Shown piece by piece: positions 18,481 through 27,590 of a DNA stretch of 64,000 nucleotides (the first letter of the stretch is position 1; every line of letters starts with the position of its first letter). Below the pieces are notes generated by a model. That model saw nothing but the letters and a program-made list of their open reading frames with translations. It did no database searches and was not told the DNA's origin. The translations under genes and the position numbers were made by a program. Origin of the DNA: JBOFIQ01 sp051654905 (GTDB lineage: Bacteria; Actinomycetota; Actinomycetes; Propionibacteriales; Propionibacteriaceae); the NCBI GenBank assembly GCA_051654905.1, contig JBOFYY010000156.1, forward strand, positions 1-64,000, in the 5' to 3' direction.

Positions 18481-18507
18481 CCGTCTTCTCCTTGCTTTCA
18501 ATAATCA

Positions 18508-20133
18508 TTAATGAGCTATTCCAATGGCGCGTGATTCTCGCACAACAGTGACTCGAATTTGTCCCGGATAGGTTAACTCGTGCTCTATTTGCGATGCCAC
18601 TTCTTGTGCTAATACCGCAGCATCATCATCGCTTACGCTACCTGGCCGAACCATCACTCTGACGTCACGCCCTGATTGCATAGCAAAGACTCGATCTACG
18701 CCTTCATGAGAAAGAGCGATCTCTTCGAGGCGCTCTAGCCGCTGGACATAACTCTCTAAAGATTCACGTCTTGCACCTGGACGCGAACCAGAGCAGGTAT
18801 CACACACTTGAACCAAAATAGCTTCAACTGTTTCTGGTTCAATCTCATTATGGTGTGCTGCTACCGCATGGACCACATCATCAGATTCTCCGTGCTTACG
18901 TAACAAATCAGCACCAACTAGAGCATGTGAGCCATCTGTTTCATGTGTGAGAGCTTTACCAATATCGTGCAAGAACGCAGCTCTACGGCAGATGTCGATA
19001 TCTAGTCCCATTTCAGCAGCCATTGCTGCTGCAAGGTGTCCACACTCAACCAAATGACGTAAAACGTTTTGTCCGTAACTCGTACGGAAGCGCAAAGCAC
19101 CTAGTACTGGAATTAGATCTTCGGAGAAATCCGTAATCTTCATCTCTGCCAAAGCATCTTCAGCAGCTCGACGCACGATCTCTTCTACTTCAACTTCTGC
19201 CCTAGCAATCGCTGATTCAATACGAGTCGGATGAATACGACCATCTTGCACTAGATCTGATAATGCTAGTCGGGCTACTTCTCGCCGCACTGGATCAAAG
19301 CAGGAGAGCAAAACCATCCCTGGCGTGTCATCAATAATGATATTTACGCCCGAAACCTGCTCAAAAGTACGAATATTGCGTCCTTCTCGACCAATAATTC
19401 GCCCTTTCATTTCTTCACTAGGAAGGTCAACTGCAGCAACTGTCGACTCTGCTGTTTGATCAGAGGCAACACGCTGCATTGCCGTCACGATAAGTTTGCG
19501 CGCACGCTTTTCGCCATCGCGTTGAGCATCTCGCTCGATATCCCGAATGCGAGCGGCAGCAGCCAACCGAGCTTCATGCTCGAAGGTTGCCATTAACTCA
19601 GCTTTTGCTTCGGCTTCATTAAGACCACTGATTCTAGTTAGCTCTTGACGATGTTGCGCCCATACAGCGTCCAAGGTTTTTACCTTGTTATCAATTTCAG
19701 CTAGTTGAACCGTTAAATGTTCTGTTTGTTTTTCAAGTTCTTTTTTATCTTGATTAAGACGGTCTTCTCGCTGAGCAAGGCGATCTTCTCGTCGCGCAAA
19801 AAGTTTAGTCATTTCTTCTTGCTCGCTACGCAAATCTTGACGAGATTGTTCTAACGCTAGATCAGCCTTACTACGAGCTTCACTAGTTAGTTGCTGCGCT
19901 GTTTTCTTGGCTTCTTCAATAAGCTGTTCAGCTTCTATATGTGCCTTACCTAAAACCCCTTCGGTCTTACTAGTAAGTAGTTGCCGGTATTCTTCAGCTT
20001 TGCCACGATGGCTATCTAACTCTTGACTATAAAACTGTTTAAGTTTCTTTTCCTTACCAAGGAACCAGAAAACTAGAACAGCGACAACCAAACAAGCAGC
20101 TATAGCTAACACGACTGCTAAGGTCGCTGACAT
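18508..20133 (-). CDS. rny: ribonuclease Y
   Basis: A membrane-anchored endoribonuclease that begins bulk mRNA decay. The order is an N-terminal membrane helix (residues 3-27), a long charged coiled coil (about 30-190), a KH domain (MKGRIIGREGRNIRTFE), and an HD domain with the metal ligands in AAFLHDIGKAL. The ATG (MSATLAVVL) has GGAAGG 7-9 bases upstream; a longer start at 20175 lacks support. It follows recX and recA on the same strand, a common actinobacterial order. Confidence 0.94.
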   Translation of the reverse strand: MSATLAVVLAIAACLVVAVLVFWFLGKEKKLKQFYSQELDSHRGKAEEYRQLLTSKTEGVLGKAHIEAEQLIEEAKKTAQQLTSEARSKADLALEQSRQDLRSEQEEMTKLFARREDRLAQREDRLNQDKKELEKQTEHLTVQLAEIDNKVKTLDAVWAQHRQELTRISGLNEAEAKAELMATFEHEARLAAAARIRDIERDAQRDGEKRARKLIVTAMQRVASDQTAESTVAAVDLPSEEMKGRIIGREGRNIRTFEQVSGVNIIIDDTPGMVLLSCFDPVRREVARLALSDLVQDGRIHPTRIESAIARAEVEVEEIVRRAAEDALAEMKITDFSEDLIPVLGALRFRTSYGQNVLRHLVECGHLAAAMAAEMGLDIDICRRAAFLHDIGKALTHETDGSHALVGADLLRKHGESDDVVHAVAAHHNEIEPETVEAILVQVCDTCSGSRPGARRESLESYVQRLERLEEIALSHEGVDRVFAMQSGRDVRVMVRPGSVSDDDAAVLAQEVASQIEHELTYPGQIRVTVVRESRAIGIAH

Positions 20134-20220
20134 AAAGATTCCTTCCGTTACCGCTTTGTCGAGATATCTCGACAAAACAAGCCTAGGCTCGGTTCTATGC
20201 TAGCGACAAGCTGCAAGATT

Positions 20221-20652
20221 TTACTCTTCTGCGTCTATTTTGATAATTTCTCGAAGAACATCATTGATAATGCCTCCTGAAAAACCTCGTCTGCCCAATA
20301 ATCCAGCTAACCGTCGATACTGAGTTTGTCGGTCAAGTCCTTGCATTCGCGATATTCGATTACGCCCAAGAGCTAGCGCAGCTTGATACTCATCTTCCCA
20401 AGAAATCTCTGATACTGCTTGCTCAATATCCTCTTTCGCAATTCCCTTACGGCTGAGTTCAACACGAAGCGCTTTGCTACTAAGGTGACGTCGTTGTTGT
20501 CGACTTGATACCCAGGCTTGAGCAAAAGCATTATCGTCAATTAAACCCACATCTGTGAATCGAGCTAAAACTTCATCGATAGCAGCGGCAGGAACTTGTT
20601 TACGAGCTAGCAGATCAGCAAGTTCCTGTCGCGTGCGAGACTGTCCGGTCAA
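20221..20652 (-). CDS. recX: RecA regulator RecX
   Basis: RecX binds RecA filaments and limits recombination and SOS signalling. Residues 1-143 show the tandem three-helix RecX repeats (SRTRQELADLLARKQVP; VGLIDDNAFAQAWVSSRQ; KGIAKEDIEQA). The start is unclear: the frame remains open for about 27 codons upstream of the TTG used here and encodes family-like sequence (DPDADPVEVARHIALVALTG), but that stretch has no ATG or GTG before an in-frame stop. A rare start codon or coupling to the recA stop, 60-80 bases upstream, is likely. Confidence 0.85.
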   Translation of the reverse strand: MTGQSRTRQELADLLARKQVPAAAIDEVLARFTDVGLIDDNAFAQAWVSSRQQRRHLSSKALRVELSRKGIAKEDIEQAVSEISWEDEYQAALALGRNRISRMQGLDRQTQYRRLAGLLGRRGFSGGIINDVLREIIKIDAEE

Positions 20653-20711
20653 AGCAACTAAAGCAATATGCCGTGCTACTTCGACCGGATCAGCATCTGG
20701 ATCTATCCTGC

Positions 20712-21755
20712 TCAGAACTCGACCTCGCCTGTGAGTGGATCAACTTTTTCTTCAGGAGCATGATCACCAATTCCCATATGAGTCAGAATCTTCTCTTCAA
20801 TCTCATTGGCAATCTCTGGGTGAGTACGCAGATAAGTACGAGCGTTTTCTTTTCCTTGGCCTAGCTGATCTGCTTCATAGGTAAACCAAGCGCCAGCCTT
20901 GCGGATAATTCCACACTCAACACCTAAATCAATCAAGCTACCTTCACGCGAGATTCCTTGACCGTAGATAATGTCAAACTCAGCTTGCTTAAATGGTGGC
21001 GCAACCTTGTTCTTAACAACTTTGACTCGAGTACGGTTACCGACCATATCGCTACCATCTTTAAGAGTCTCAATACGACGTACATCAAGACGAACAGATG
21101 AGTAAAACTTCAGCGCACGACCACCAGTTGTTGTCTCAGGAGAACCGAACATAACGCCGATCTTCTCACGCAACTGGTTAATAAAAATAGCAGTCGTACC
21201 GGAGCCAGATAATGCTCCAGTCATCTTGCGGAGCGCTTGTGACATAAGACGAGCTTGCAAACCTACGTGACTATCCCCCATCTCGCCCTCAATTTCAGCA
21301 CGCGGAGTCAACGCCGCCACTGAGTCAACCACGATCAAAGCCAAAGCACCTGAGCGAACTAGCGTGTCAGCAATTTCTAGAGCTTGTTCACCGTTGTCTG
21401 GTTGAGAAACAAGTAGTGCATCAGTATCAACACCAAGTTTATGGGCATACTCTGGATCTAAAGCATGTTCGGCATCAATAAAGGCACAGATACCTCCGGC
21501 CCGCTGAGCATTGGCAACAGCGTGGAGCGCAACGGTAGTCTTACCCGATGATTCTGGTCCATAAATCTCAATAACACGGCCACGCGGCAAACCACCAACA
21601 CCTAATGCCACATCTAGTGCGATAGATCCTGTCGGAATGACCTCAATTGGCTGCCGAGCTCCTTCACCTAACCGCATGATAGAACCCTTGCCATGCTGCT
21701 TCTCAATTTGAGCCAGCGCTGACTCTAACGCCTTTGAGCGATCATCCTTTGCCAT
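20712..21755 (-). CDS. recA: recombinase RecA
   Basis: A 347-residue strand-exchange ATPase that also triggers LexA self-cleavage. Walker A is GPESSGKTT, Walker B is LALIVVDSVAAL, and the DNA-binding loop 2 region follows INQLREKIGVMFGSPETTTGG. The start MAKDDRSK has AGGAGGG 8 bases upstream; the frame is open further up but without support. It has its own LexA box 135 bases upstream and is followed by recX. Confidence 0.98.
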   Translation of the reverse strand: MAKDDRSKALESALAQIEKQHGKGSIMRLGEGARQPIEVIPTGSIALDVALGVGGLPRGRVIEIYGPESSGKTTVALHAVANAQRAGGICAFIDAEHALDPEYAHKLGVDTDALLVSQPDNGEQALEIADTLVRSGALALIVVDSVAALTPRAEIEGEMGDSHVGLQARLMSQALRKMTGALSGSGTTAIFINQLREKIGVMFGSPETTTGGRALKFYSSVRLDVRRIETLKDGSDMVGNRTRVKVVKNKVAPPFKQAEFDIIYGQGISREGSLIDLGVECGIIRKAGAWFTYEADQLGQGKENARTYLRTHPEIANEIEEKILTHMGIGDHAPEEKVDPLTGEVEF

Positions 21756-21890
21756 ATTCTGTGCCCTCCTGGACCAATAGAACTTTTCCTTAGCTATGAC
21801 AGTAGAAGATCCCACTGACAAAATGCTTGGGCTTCGCCTAATCGCTGTGGAAAAGTCCGCATAGAAAAAGTAAACCCACAACCAAAGTAC

Positions 21891-21906
21891 TCGAACATAT
21901 GTTCGA
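21891..21906. promoter_or_regulatory. LexA (SOS) box of recA
   Basis: TCGAACATATGTTCGA is a perfect palindromic actinobacterial SOS box. Its first 13 bases equal box 2 of the lexA region. It is 135 bases before the recA start, so recA probably has a leader of some length. Confidence 0.92.
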
Positions 21907-21955
21907 AGACGTATCTGACACGCCGTACCTTCACCATCAGATGAAGAACTGGTTT

Positions 21956-22150
21956 CTAACGCTCCGATTCCGTAAGATTAAGCTGCGCCCACACAGCTAA
22001 CCAAATTTTCTTAATAGCTATTCCCGCATCAATAGCTTCAACCACAGTACGTCCGCCCAAATCAGACATGACAACCATGTCAGCCCAAGCTCGGGCGTAA
22101 CTTTTCCCTAATGGTTCTTCCATACGACGCCATAGCTCAGTTTCTCTCAT
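21956..22150 (-). CDS. DUF3046 protein
   Basis: A 64-residue protein beginning MRETELWRRMEEPLGKSYARAWADM, here cited by its first and best conserved 18 residues as the DUF3046 pattern, with GRTVVEAIDAG following. These small actinobacterial proteins are nearly always encoded between a clgR-type regulator and recA, exactly as here. The function is unknown; the position suggests a link to stress or DNA repair. Confidence 0.85.
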   Translation of the reverse strand: MRETELWRRMEEPLGKSYARAWADMVVMSDLGGRTVVEAIDAGIAIKKIWLAVWAQLNLTESER

Positions 22151-22168
22151 GAAAGATCAGCCACAGCT

Positions 22169-22474
22169 CTAAGCTGCAGAAGCTACCCGAGTATTGCGCT
22201 GCGGCAATGATGCGATGTTTTCATACGCGGCAATGCGATCCGCCACGGTACATAACACTGACGATAACGGCACATTAAGCGCCCCGCAAATAGCGGCCAG
22301 TAGTTCCGAAGAAGCTTCTTTCTGCCCTCGTTCTACCTCAGACAGATACCCCAAGCTAACTCTAGATTCTCGCGACACTTGGCGTAACGTCTTATGCTGC
22401 CCTAATCGAACAGCACGCAACGTCTCTCCCAACTGCTCTCGCAGCAGGATATTAGGAGTCGTCGCAGATGTCAT
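22169..22474 (-). CDS. ClgR-like XRE-family transcriptional regulator
   Basis: A 101-residue protein with one helix-turn-helix (KTLRQVSRESRVSLGYLSEVERG). The motif and the place just upstream of DUF3046-recA match ClgR, the activator of clp protease and some repair genes in Corynebacterium, Bifidobacterium and mycobacteria. The C-terminal tail ends in ...RNTRVASAA; in ClgR a C-terminal Ala-Ala makes the protein a Clp substrate, so that could hold here too. Confidence 0.82.
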   Translation of the reverse strand: MTSATTPNILLREQLGETLRAVRLGQHKTLRQVSRESRVSLGYLSEVERGQKEASSELLAAICGALNVPLSSVLCTVADRIAAYENIASLPQRNTRVASAA

Positions 22475-22569
22475 AGAGGATAGTGTACCCAGATCTTAGT
22501 CGATCTGACACCACATTTAGAGTGTGTAGCCTCATTTTAGTTAGCTGGTGGCTTAGCAATAGCAATGAT

Positions 22570-22871
22570 TCAGTAACTGTGCGTTGCCGAATGTAGCTTT
22601 CCTGCGCCACAAATATTACGCACCCCTTGGGCCATAGCTAGCGCTGTTTCTTGGGTAACAACACCTTGTTCTAAGGTCTGCAACGGAACCTTAGCCAACA
22701 GATTTTTAATTCCGTTGCGTAAGTTATAAGACCGCCACGAAGCACTGCAGAGGCTCCGGACACATCAGCTAATTGTGCTGCTACCAACCCTGCCGTTAAT
22801 GATTCACATGTAGCAATAGTATGTTTGCGTGCCGTTAACAGTTCGACGATAACATTTTCAATGTTTGACAC
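22570..22871 (-). pseudogene. cinA: cinA C-terminal domain (nicotinamide-nucleotide amidase), frameshifted and truncated
   Basis: Reading from 22871, residues MSNIENVIVELLTARKHTIA and TCESLTAGLVAAQLADVSGA give the start of the CinA/PncC amidase domain, which normally has about 160 residues. After ITYAT-ELK the frame is lost and ends early at LRFRCRP. Adding one base in the run of A (near 22705-22712) restores NLLAKVPLQTLEQGVVTQET and then AMAQGVRNICGAGKLHSAT, ending at TGA 22570-22572. The part with the GxAGP active-site loop and the rest of the domain is missing. The start overlaps the end of pgsA, the usual pgsA-cinA-clgR order. Confidence 0.85.
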
Positions 22872-23451
22872 CTTGTTGCGCCTTGCCGTCTCGTACTACT
22901 CGTAACGCTTCTTTAACGTAGACTGCACCCGTCCATATCGTCAGCGCAAAAGCTATCGCCATACATACCCAACCAGGCCATTTTAGCCAACCAGTTAGCG
23001 GTAGTAACATCAGTATTAACGCTATCGACTGCATAACTGTCTTCAGTTTTCCACCTTTATTAGCGGCAATTACCTGATACTTTTTTACCGCAAAACGTAG
23101 GATCGTAATTCCCCATTCGCGTACCAAAATAAGAATGGTTACCCACCACCACAGTTCGCCCAAAATCGACAATCCGATAAAAGCCATTCCCGTAAGAGCT
23201 TTATCGGCAATTGGGTCGGCGAGCTTTCCGAAAGTGGTAACAATGCCCTTAGCCCGAGCAATACGACCATCAGCAGTATCGGTCAGAATTGCTGCTACGA
23301 AGACCAAAGTTGTCCAGATACGCCAATCAGTTTGGTGCGGGTGAGATAACAACATCCACGCAAAAATAGGCACCATAAAGATGCGTAACATCGTAAGTGC
23401 ATTAGGAATATTCCACGGACTAGTGGATAGATTCTTGTCACTAGCAGTCAT
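22858..23451 (-). CDS. pgsA: CDP-diacylglycerol-glycerol-3-phosphate 3-phosphatidyltransferase
   Basis: A 197-residue integral membrane enzyme that makes phosphatidylglycerophosphate. The CDP-alcohol transferase motif D(x)2DG(x)2AR(x)8G(x)3D(x)3D is complete in TADGRIARAKGIVTTFGKLA and the following DPIAD. Four or so membrane segments follow (ILTDT, WWWVTILILV, SIALILMLL, MAIAFALTIW). The ATG has GAGGTG 7 bases upstream and comes one base after the rimO stop. Confidence 0.93.
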   Translation of the reverse strand: MTASDKNLSTSPWNIPNALTMLRIFMVPIFAWMLLSHPHQTDWRIWTTLVFVAAILTDTADGRIARAKGIVTTFGKLADPIADKALTGMAFIGLSILGELWWWVTILILVREWGITILRFAVKKYQVIAANKGGKLKTVMQSIALILMLLPLTGWLKWPGWVCMAIAFALTIWTGAVYVKEALRVVRDGKAQQGVKH

Positions 23452-23452
23452 A

Positions 23453-24877
23453 TCAAGACACCTCAGCATAAAGATCGGTACCGTCGCTACTGCATACGAC
23501 TGCCTCGACGATAGTTCCTACCAAAGAAGAATCAGCATTAGTGAGAATCGTAACACCATCAACCTCCGGACCTTGATGGTGCGCCCGACCGATAATTTCT
23601 CCATCTTCGACAGTCTCGACCAAAACCTGAACTGTTTCTCCGATACGGTCTTCAGCACGCTGTGCTACTAGCTCAGTAGCAAGATCAGCAATCATGGCAC
23701 GCCGCTCCTCGATAACATCTTCATCAAGATGACCGTCGAGAGTAGCAGCTTCGGTATTTTCTTCGTCGGAGTATGCGAAAACTCCCAGTGCATCAAGCCG
23801 CGCTTGCACAACAAAATCTCGCAAAGTCTCAAAATCTTCTTCAGTTTCTCCGGGGAAACCAACGATGACATTACTTCGGATACCAGCATTAGGAGCAATA
23901 TCTCGGATAGAAGAAATCAGTTGCAAAAAGCTATCAATATCACCGAAACGTCGCATACGCCGTAGCAGCGGCCCAGATGCATGTTGGAAGGAAATATCGA
24001 AATAAGGAACTACCTTGGGAGTATTCAGCATCGTCGTAACCAAAGTAGGACGAAGTTCAGCTGGTTGAAGATATGAGACCCGAATCCAGTCGAGTCCAGG
24101 AACAGTCGATAACTGCGGCAATAATTTTTCTAGAGCGCGAATATCTCCCAGATCTTTACCGTAACTAGAGGTATTTTCGCTCACCAAAAAGGCTTCTTTA
24201 ACACCATGCCCCACTAGCCATTGAGCTTCTTCGACGATATCAGCTCCGGGGCGAGACAAATAAGCTCCCCGGAAGCGCGGAATAGCACAGAAAGCACAAC
24301 GACGATCACAGCCAGAAGCTAACTTCAACGGCGCACTCGGACCAGATCCTAGCCGACGACGGATCACACGCGGGCCAGTAGCTGGGGCGATACCTTCAGC
24401 TAGATCCGGAGCATGCCCATGCCCTGGTTCGTGTCCAGTTGGCTTTCGCTCAATAGGTGTTAGTGGAAGCAGTTCCCGACGATCGTGGGGAACATGCGAC
24501 GTATGCTGTTCTCCCCGTAGAATATTGCGAACTCGTTCCGCAATCGTCGCATAATCATCAAATCCAAGTACCGCATCTGCTTCTGGTAGCGAATCTGCCA
24601 GCTCTGCACCGTAGCGTTCTGCCATACAGCCCACTGCAATAACTGCTTTGGCTCGGCCATCGGTTTTCAAATCTGAAGCTGCTAATAGCTCATCGACAGA
24701 ATCTTTTTTAGCCTGTTCGATGAAACCACAAGTATTGACTAAAACCGCATCAGCATCCTCGGCATCAGCAACAAGGCGAAACCCGCCAGCTTCGAGACGC
24801 CCGGCGAGCTCTTCAGAGTCAACCTCGTTGCGAGAGCAGCCGAGTGTAACTAGGTGGACAGCAGTAAGTTCAGTCAT
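23453..24877 (-). CDS. rimO: ribosomal protein S12 methylthiotransferase RimO
   Basis: A 474-residue radical-SAM enzyme that methylthiolates an aspartate of ribosomal protein S12. Cluster cysteines are in TLGCSRNEVDSE, VNTCGFIEQ and VGCMAERYG; the radical-SAM triad is CDRRCAFCAIPRFRG, the form that separates RimO from MiaB. A TRAM domain ends the protein. It begins a rimO-pgsA-cinA unit. Confidence 0.94.
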   Translation of the reverse strand: MTELTAVHLVTLGCSRNEVDSEELAGRLEAGGFRLVADAEDADAVLVNTCGFIEQAKKDSVDELLAASDLKTDGRAKAVIAVGCMAERYGAELADSLPEADAVLGFDDYATIAERVRNILRGEQHTSHVPHDRRELLPLTPIERKPTGHEPGHGHAPDLAEGIAPATGPRVIRRRLGSGPSAPLKLASGCDRRCAFCAIPRFRGAYLSRPGADIVEEAQWLVGHGVKEAFLVSENTSSYGKDLGDIRALEKLLPQLSTVPGLDWIRVSYLQPAELRPTLVTTMLNTPKVVPYFDISFQHASGPLLRRMRRFGDIDSFLQLISSIRDIAPNAGIRSNVIVGFPGETEEDFETLRDFVVQARLDALGVFAYSDEENTEAATLDGHLDEDVIEERRAMIADLATELVAQRAEDRIGETVQVLVETVEDGEIIGRAHHQGPEVDGVTILTNADSSLVGTIVEAVVCSSDGTDLYAEVS

Positions 24878-24898
24878 GATACCTACTAGTATCGCAGT

Positions 24899-26500
24899 TT
24901 ATTTACCATACTTCTGCACGCTTTGTAGGACAGCTGACCGACGCTGTTCTTCGTCACGTCGATAGTCATAGCGATCTAACCTGACTTCAATCAGTTCTAT
25001 CCCTACTATTGGCTGTGCTAAAACCTCAGCGAGTTGTTGCGAACAACTAACCTGAGTCGCTTTCACCCCGAGAGTAGTTGCTATCTGTGCTAACGAGCGC
25101 CCATGCGGAACCGCAAAAGCTCGTTCAAAGAGACTTTCTGGGAGCAGACCTTGCTCTAGCGTAGAAAAAATAGCGCCGCCATCATCATTTCCCACCACGA
25201 TACGTAGCGAAGGTACAGTTTCAGCGACCGGAATCACCAAAGCGTTAAGATCATGTAGCGCAGAAATATCACCTAACACCGCGGTAGTTTCTCCAGCTAC
25301 AAGAGCTATTCCCACAGCTGTCGATAACAGTCCATCAATACCTGCAAGACCGCGATTAGACCATGTTTTAACTGCATTACTAGCAATAGCAGCAGTATCT
25401 GCTGCCCGAATCAATGAAGATGCTCCCCAAAATAGGTTGCCATTAGTGGTCGATATTATTTGCTCGACGAGCGACCACCTAGTTATGCCAGATTCGATAA
25501 TGGGTTTATCTAGACATTCCCTAGCGCTAGCGTCAGCTTGCTGCCAACGAGCTAACCAACCTAAATCATGGGCCGCAGCAGTAACATTTCCCAATACGAC
25601 ACGAGCCCCTTGGTAGCTGCCGTTGGGAACTTGATCTGCCACTTGAATAACATCTAGATCAGGGTTGGTAAGAATGCTGCGTTGTGGTCTAGATAATGTG
25701 GGGCGACCAAAAACAATGACTCGTTTTATTTGGGAACCTAACTCAGATTCTAGAAGGTAACGATAACTACTGATAGCTCCTAGCACGCGAGCATTGGAAG
25801 ATGGTTCTGCCAGAATCGGCAGATTTGCTTGTTGCGCAAAAGTAACGGCTTTCTTTCCTACCGCAGGCGAAGCATCCCCCACCACCACAACCGTATTTTC
25901 GGCTACTCCTAAATCTGTAGATTCCAGCTCATATTGACCTAATTCTGGGTCAGGAACAGCTACGGCTAGCCCTGCTCCTAGTAAAGGTTCTGGAAACGCC
26001 ATATTTATCTGAATTGGACCGCGAACTGGAGTTAGCGCCACTTTTAGCACCCGCGACAATGGTTCTACCCACGTCGAACTCGCAGCAGCTGCATCTAGCT
26101 CAATCCAGTCCCGCACAAAATCACCAAATATTGCTGCTTGCTGTGTTGTTTGGTTTGCTGCTGTCCCCCGTACTTCTTCAGGTCTATCAGCTGAGAGCAC
26201 CACCAAAGGAATCTGACTATGGTGAGCTTCCATTACTGCCGGTAATAGATTCCCTACCGCAGTTCCTGAAGTCACAACCAACGCGACTGGTCGGCTACTG
26301 GCTTTAGCTAAACCAAGAGCCAAGAAACCTGCTCCGCGCTCATCCAATCGCATATGCAAGTTAAGCTGACTACTCTGCTGGGCAGCACTAAGCGCTAATA
26401 GCAGCGGAGCATTACGCGAACCAGGAGCTGCTACTACGTCACGAACTCCGTAACTATGCAATGCCGCTACGACAGTAGCCGCTAGCTGTGATGACGTCAT
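24899..26500 (-). CDS. menD: 2-succinyl-5-enolpyruvyl-6-hydroxy-3-cyclohexene-1-carboxylate synthase MenD
   Basis: A thiamine-diphosphate enzyme that joins isochorismate and 2-oxoglutarate in menaquinone synthesis. The 533-residue chain shows the N-terminal substrate motif APGSRNAPLLLAL, the catalytic-Glu region (HMRLDERGAGFLALG, near residue 50) and the C-terminal cofactor-binding block VVGNDDGGAIFSTLEQG. Its start overlaps menC by four bases. No other men genes lie in the window. Confidence 0.93.
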   Translation of the reverse strand: MTSSQLAATVVAALHSYGVRDVVAAPGSRNAPLLLALSAAQQSSQLNLHMRLDERGAGFLALGLAKASSRPVALVVTSGTAVGNLLPAVMEAHHSQIPLVVLSADRPEEVRGTAANQTTQQAAIFGDFVRDWIELDAAAASSTWVEPLSRVLKVALTPVRGPIQINMAFPEPLLGAGLAVAVPDPELGQYELESTDLGVAENTVVVVGDASPAVGKKAVTFAQQANLPILAEPSSNARVLGAISSYRYLLESELGSQIKRVIVFGRPTLSRPQRSILTNPDLDVIQVADQVPNGSYQGARVVLGNVTAAAHDLGWLARWQQADASARECLDKPIIESGITRWSLVEQIISTTNGNLFWGASSLIRAADTAAIASNAVKTWSNRGLAGIDGLLSTAVGIALVAGETTAVLGDISALHDLNALVIPVAETVPSLRIVVGNDDGGAIFSTLEQGLLPESLFERAFAVPHGRSLAQIATTLGVKATQVSCSQQLAEVLAQPIVGIELIEVRLDRYDYRRDEEQRRSAVLQSVQKYGK

Positions 26501-27486
26501 GACTGGTACTTTTCTTCCATAATGGCAGCTGCTGTTATCAGGCGATCATGCCACCAGAGTTCGCGAGTTCCACCTAGCTGATATTCCTTGACCTTATCGG
26601 GAGAGATTCTAGCTGGCACTGTCATCATTCCATTGCGGGAAGTAATTGTTGTACTTGTTACATCAGCAGCAAATAGCGGCATAGTATTTAGGCCACAGTC
26701 ATATTCTAATTTTGGCAATGTTGCTGCTAGCAACAGTCCTTGCCGCAACCCTACGCTGGTTTCCAAAGCTGACGATACAACAACAGGTAAATCCACCTGA
26801 TTAATAATCTGATGTGCTCTACCGATGCCACCCAAAGGCTGACATTTGACCACCATCAGATCAGCTGCTTGTAGTTCTTTGACCCGACGCGGGTCGTCAT
26901 CTCTGCGAATAGACTCGTCAGCAGCAATTTTTATAGCAATACGATCAGCTGCCAATCTGGAATGCAATGCGGCTAACTCATTAACATCTCTACAAGGCTG
27001 TTCGACATACTCGAGTCCATAAGGTTCCAATGCTTGTAAAGCTACGATTGCTTCATCAAGTGACCATGCTCCATTAGCATCAACTCGAACTCTGCCTTCT
27101 GCCCCTAGCGCCTCTCGAACTGCAGCTACGCGAGCACAATCATCTGCTAGTTGCTGCCCTTTTTGAGCAACTTTCACTTTGACAGTACGACACTTAGACG
27201 ATGCAGCAATATCGGCGGCAATATCTGGAGAAACCGCTGGAACAATAGCGTTCACTGCAATTTCGGTTCGTACTAATTCGGGGTCATCACAGGTAGCAGA
27301 TTCTTTAGTTGCCGCTAACCACGTAGCAGCTTCACCCGCACCATATTCACAAAATGGCGACCACTCAGCCCACCCTGCTTGCCCATGAACCAGCATGCCT
27401 TCGCGACGCTGTAACCCCCGAAAACCTAGTTTTAGCGGTAGCTCAAAGACGATCACATCGTCGATCCAAGTAGGAAGATGCCTCAC
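26497..27486 (-). CDS. menC: o-succinylbenzoate synthase MenC
   Basis: An enolase-superfamily dehydratase that makes o-succinylbenzoate for menaquinone. The 329-residue chain shows the KVKVA lysine motif, metal ligands in RVDANGAW, EYVEQP and AADES, and the second lysine in DLMVVKCQPLGG. GTG start; divergent from the DAHP synthase gene across about 100 bases. ATGA overlap with menD implies coupled translation. Confidence 0.9.
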   Translation of the reverse strand: MRHLPTWIDDVIVFELPLKLGFRGLQRREGMLVHGQAGWAEWSPFCEYGAGEAATWLAATKESATCDDPELVRTEIAVNAIVPAVSPDIAADIAASSKCRTVKVKVAQKGQQLADDCARVAAVREALGAEGRVRVDANGAWSLDEAIVALQALEPYGLEYVEQPCRDVNELAALHSRLAADRIAIKIAADESIRRDDDPRRVKELQAADLMVVKCQPLGGIGRAHQIINQVDLPVVVSSALETSVGLRQGLLLAATLPKLEYDCGLNTMPLFAADVTSTTITSRNGMMTVPARISPDKVKEYQLGGTRELWWHDRLITAAAIMEEKYQS

Positions 27487-27590
27487 TCTACTGATCCTAA
27501 GCGTTGCCCGCTATGTCTCAAAGCAGGCAATAGCAGTCTAAGATGGATTATTGTCCACGTTATTCAGCAATAGAAAGTGATTAGATCCTC

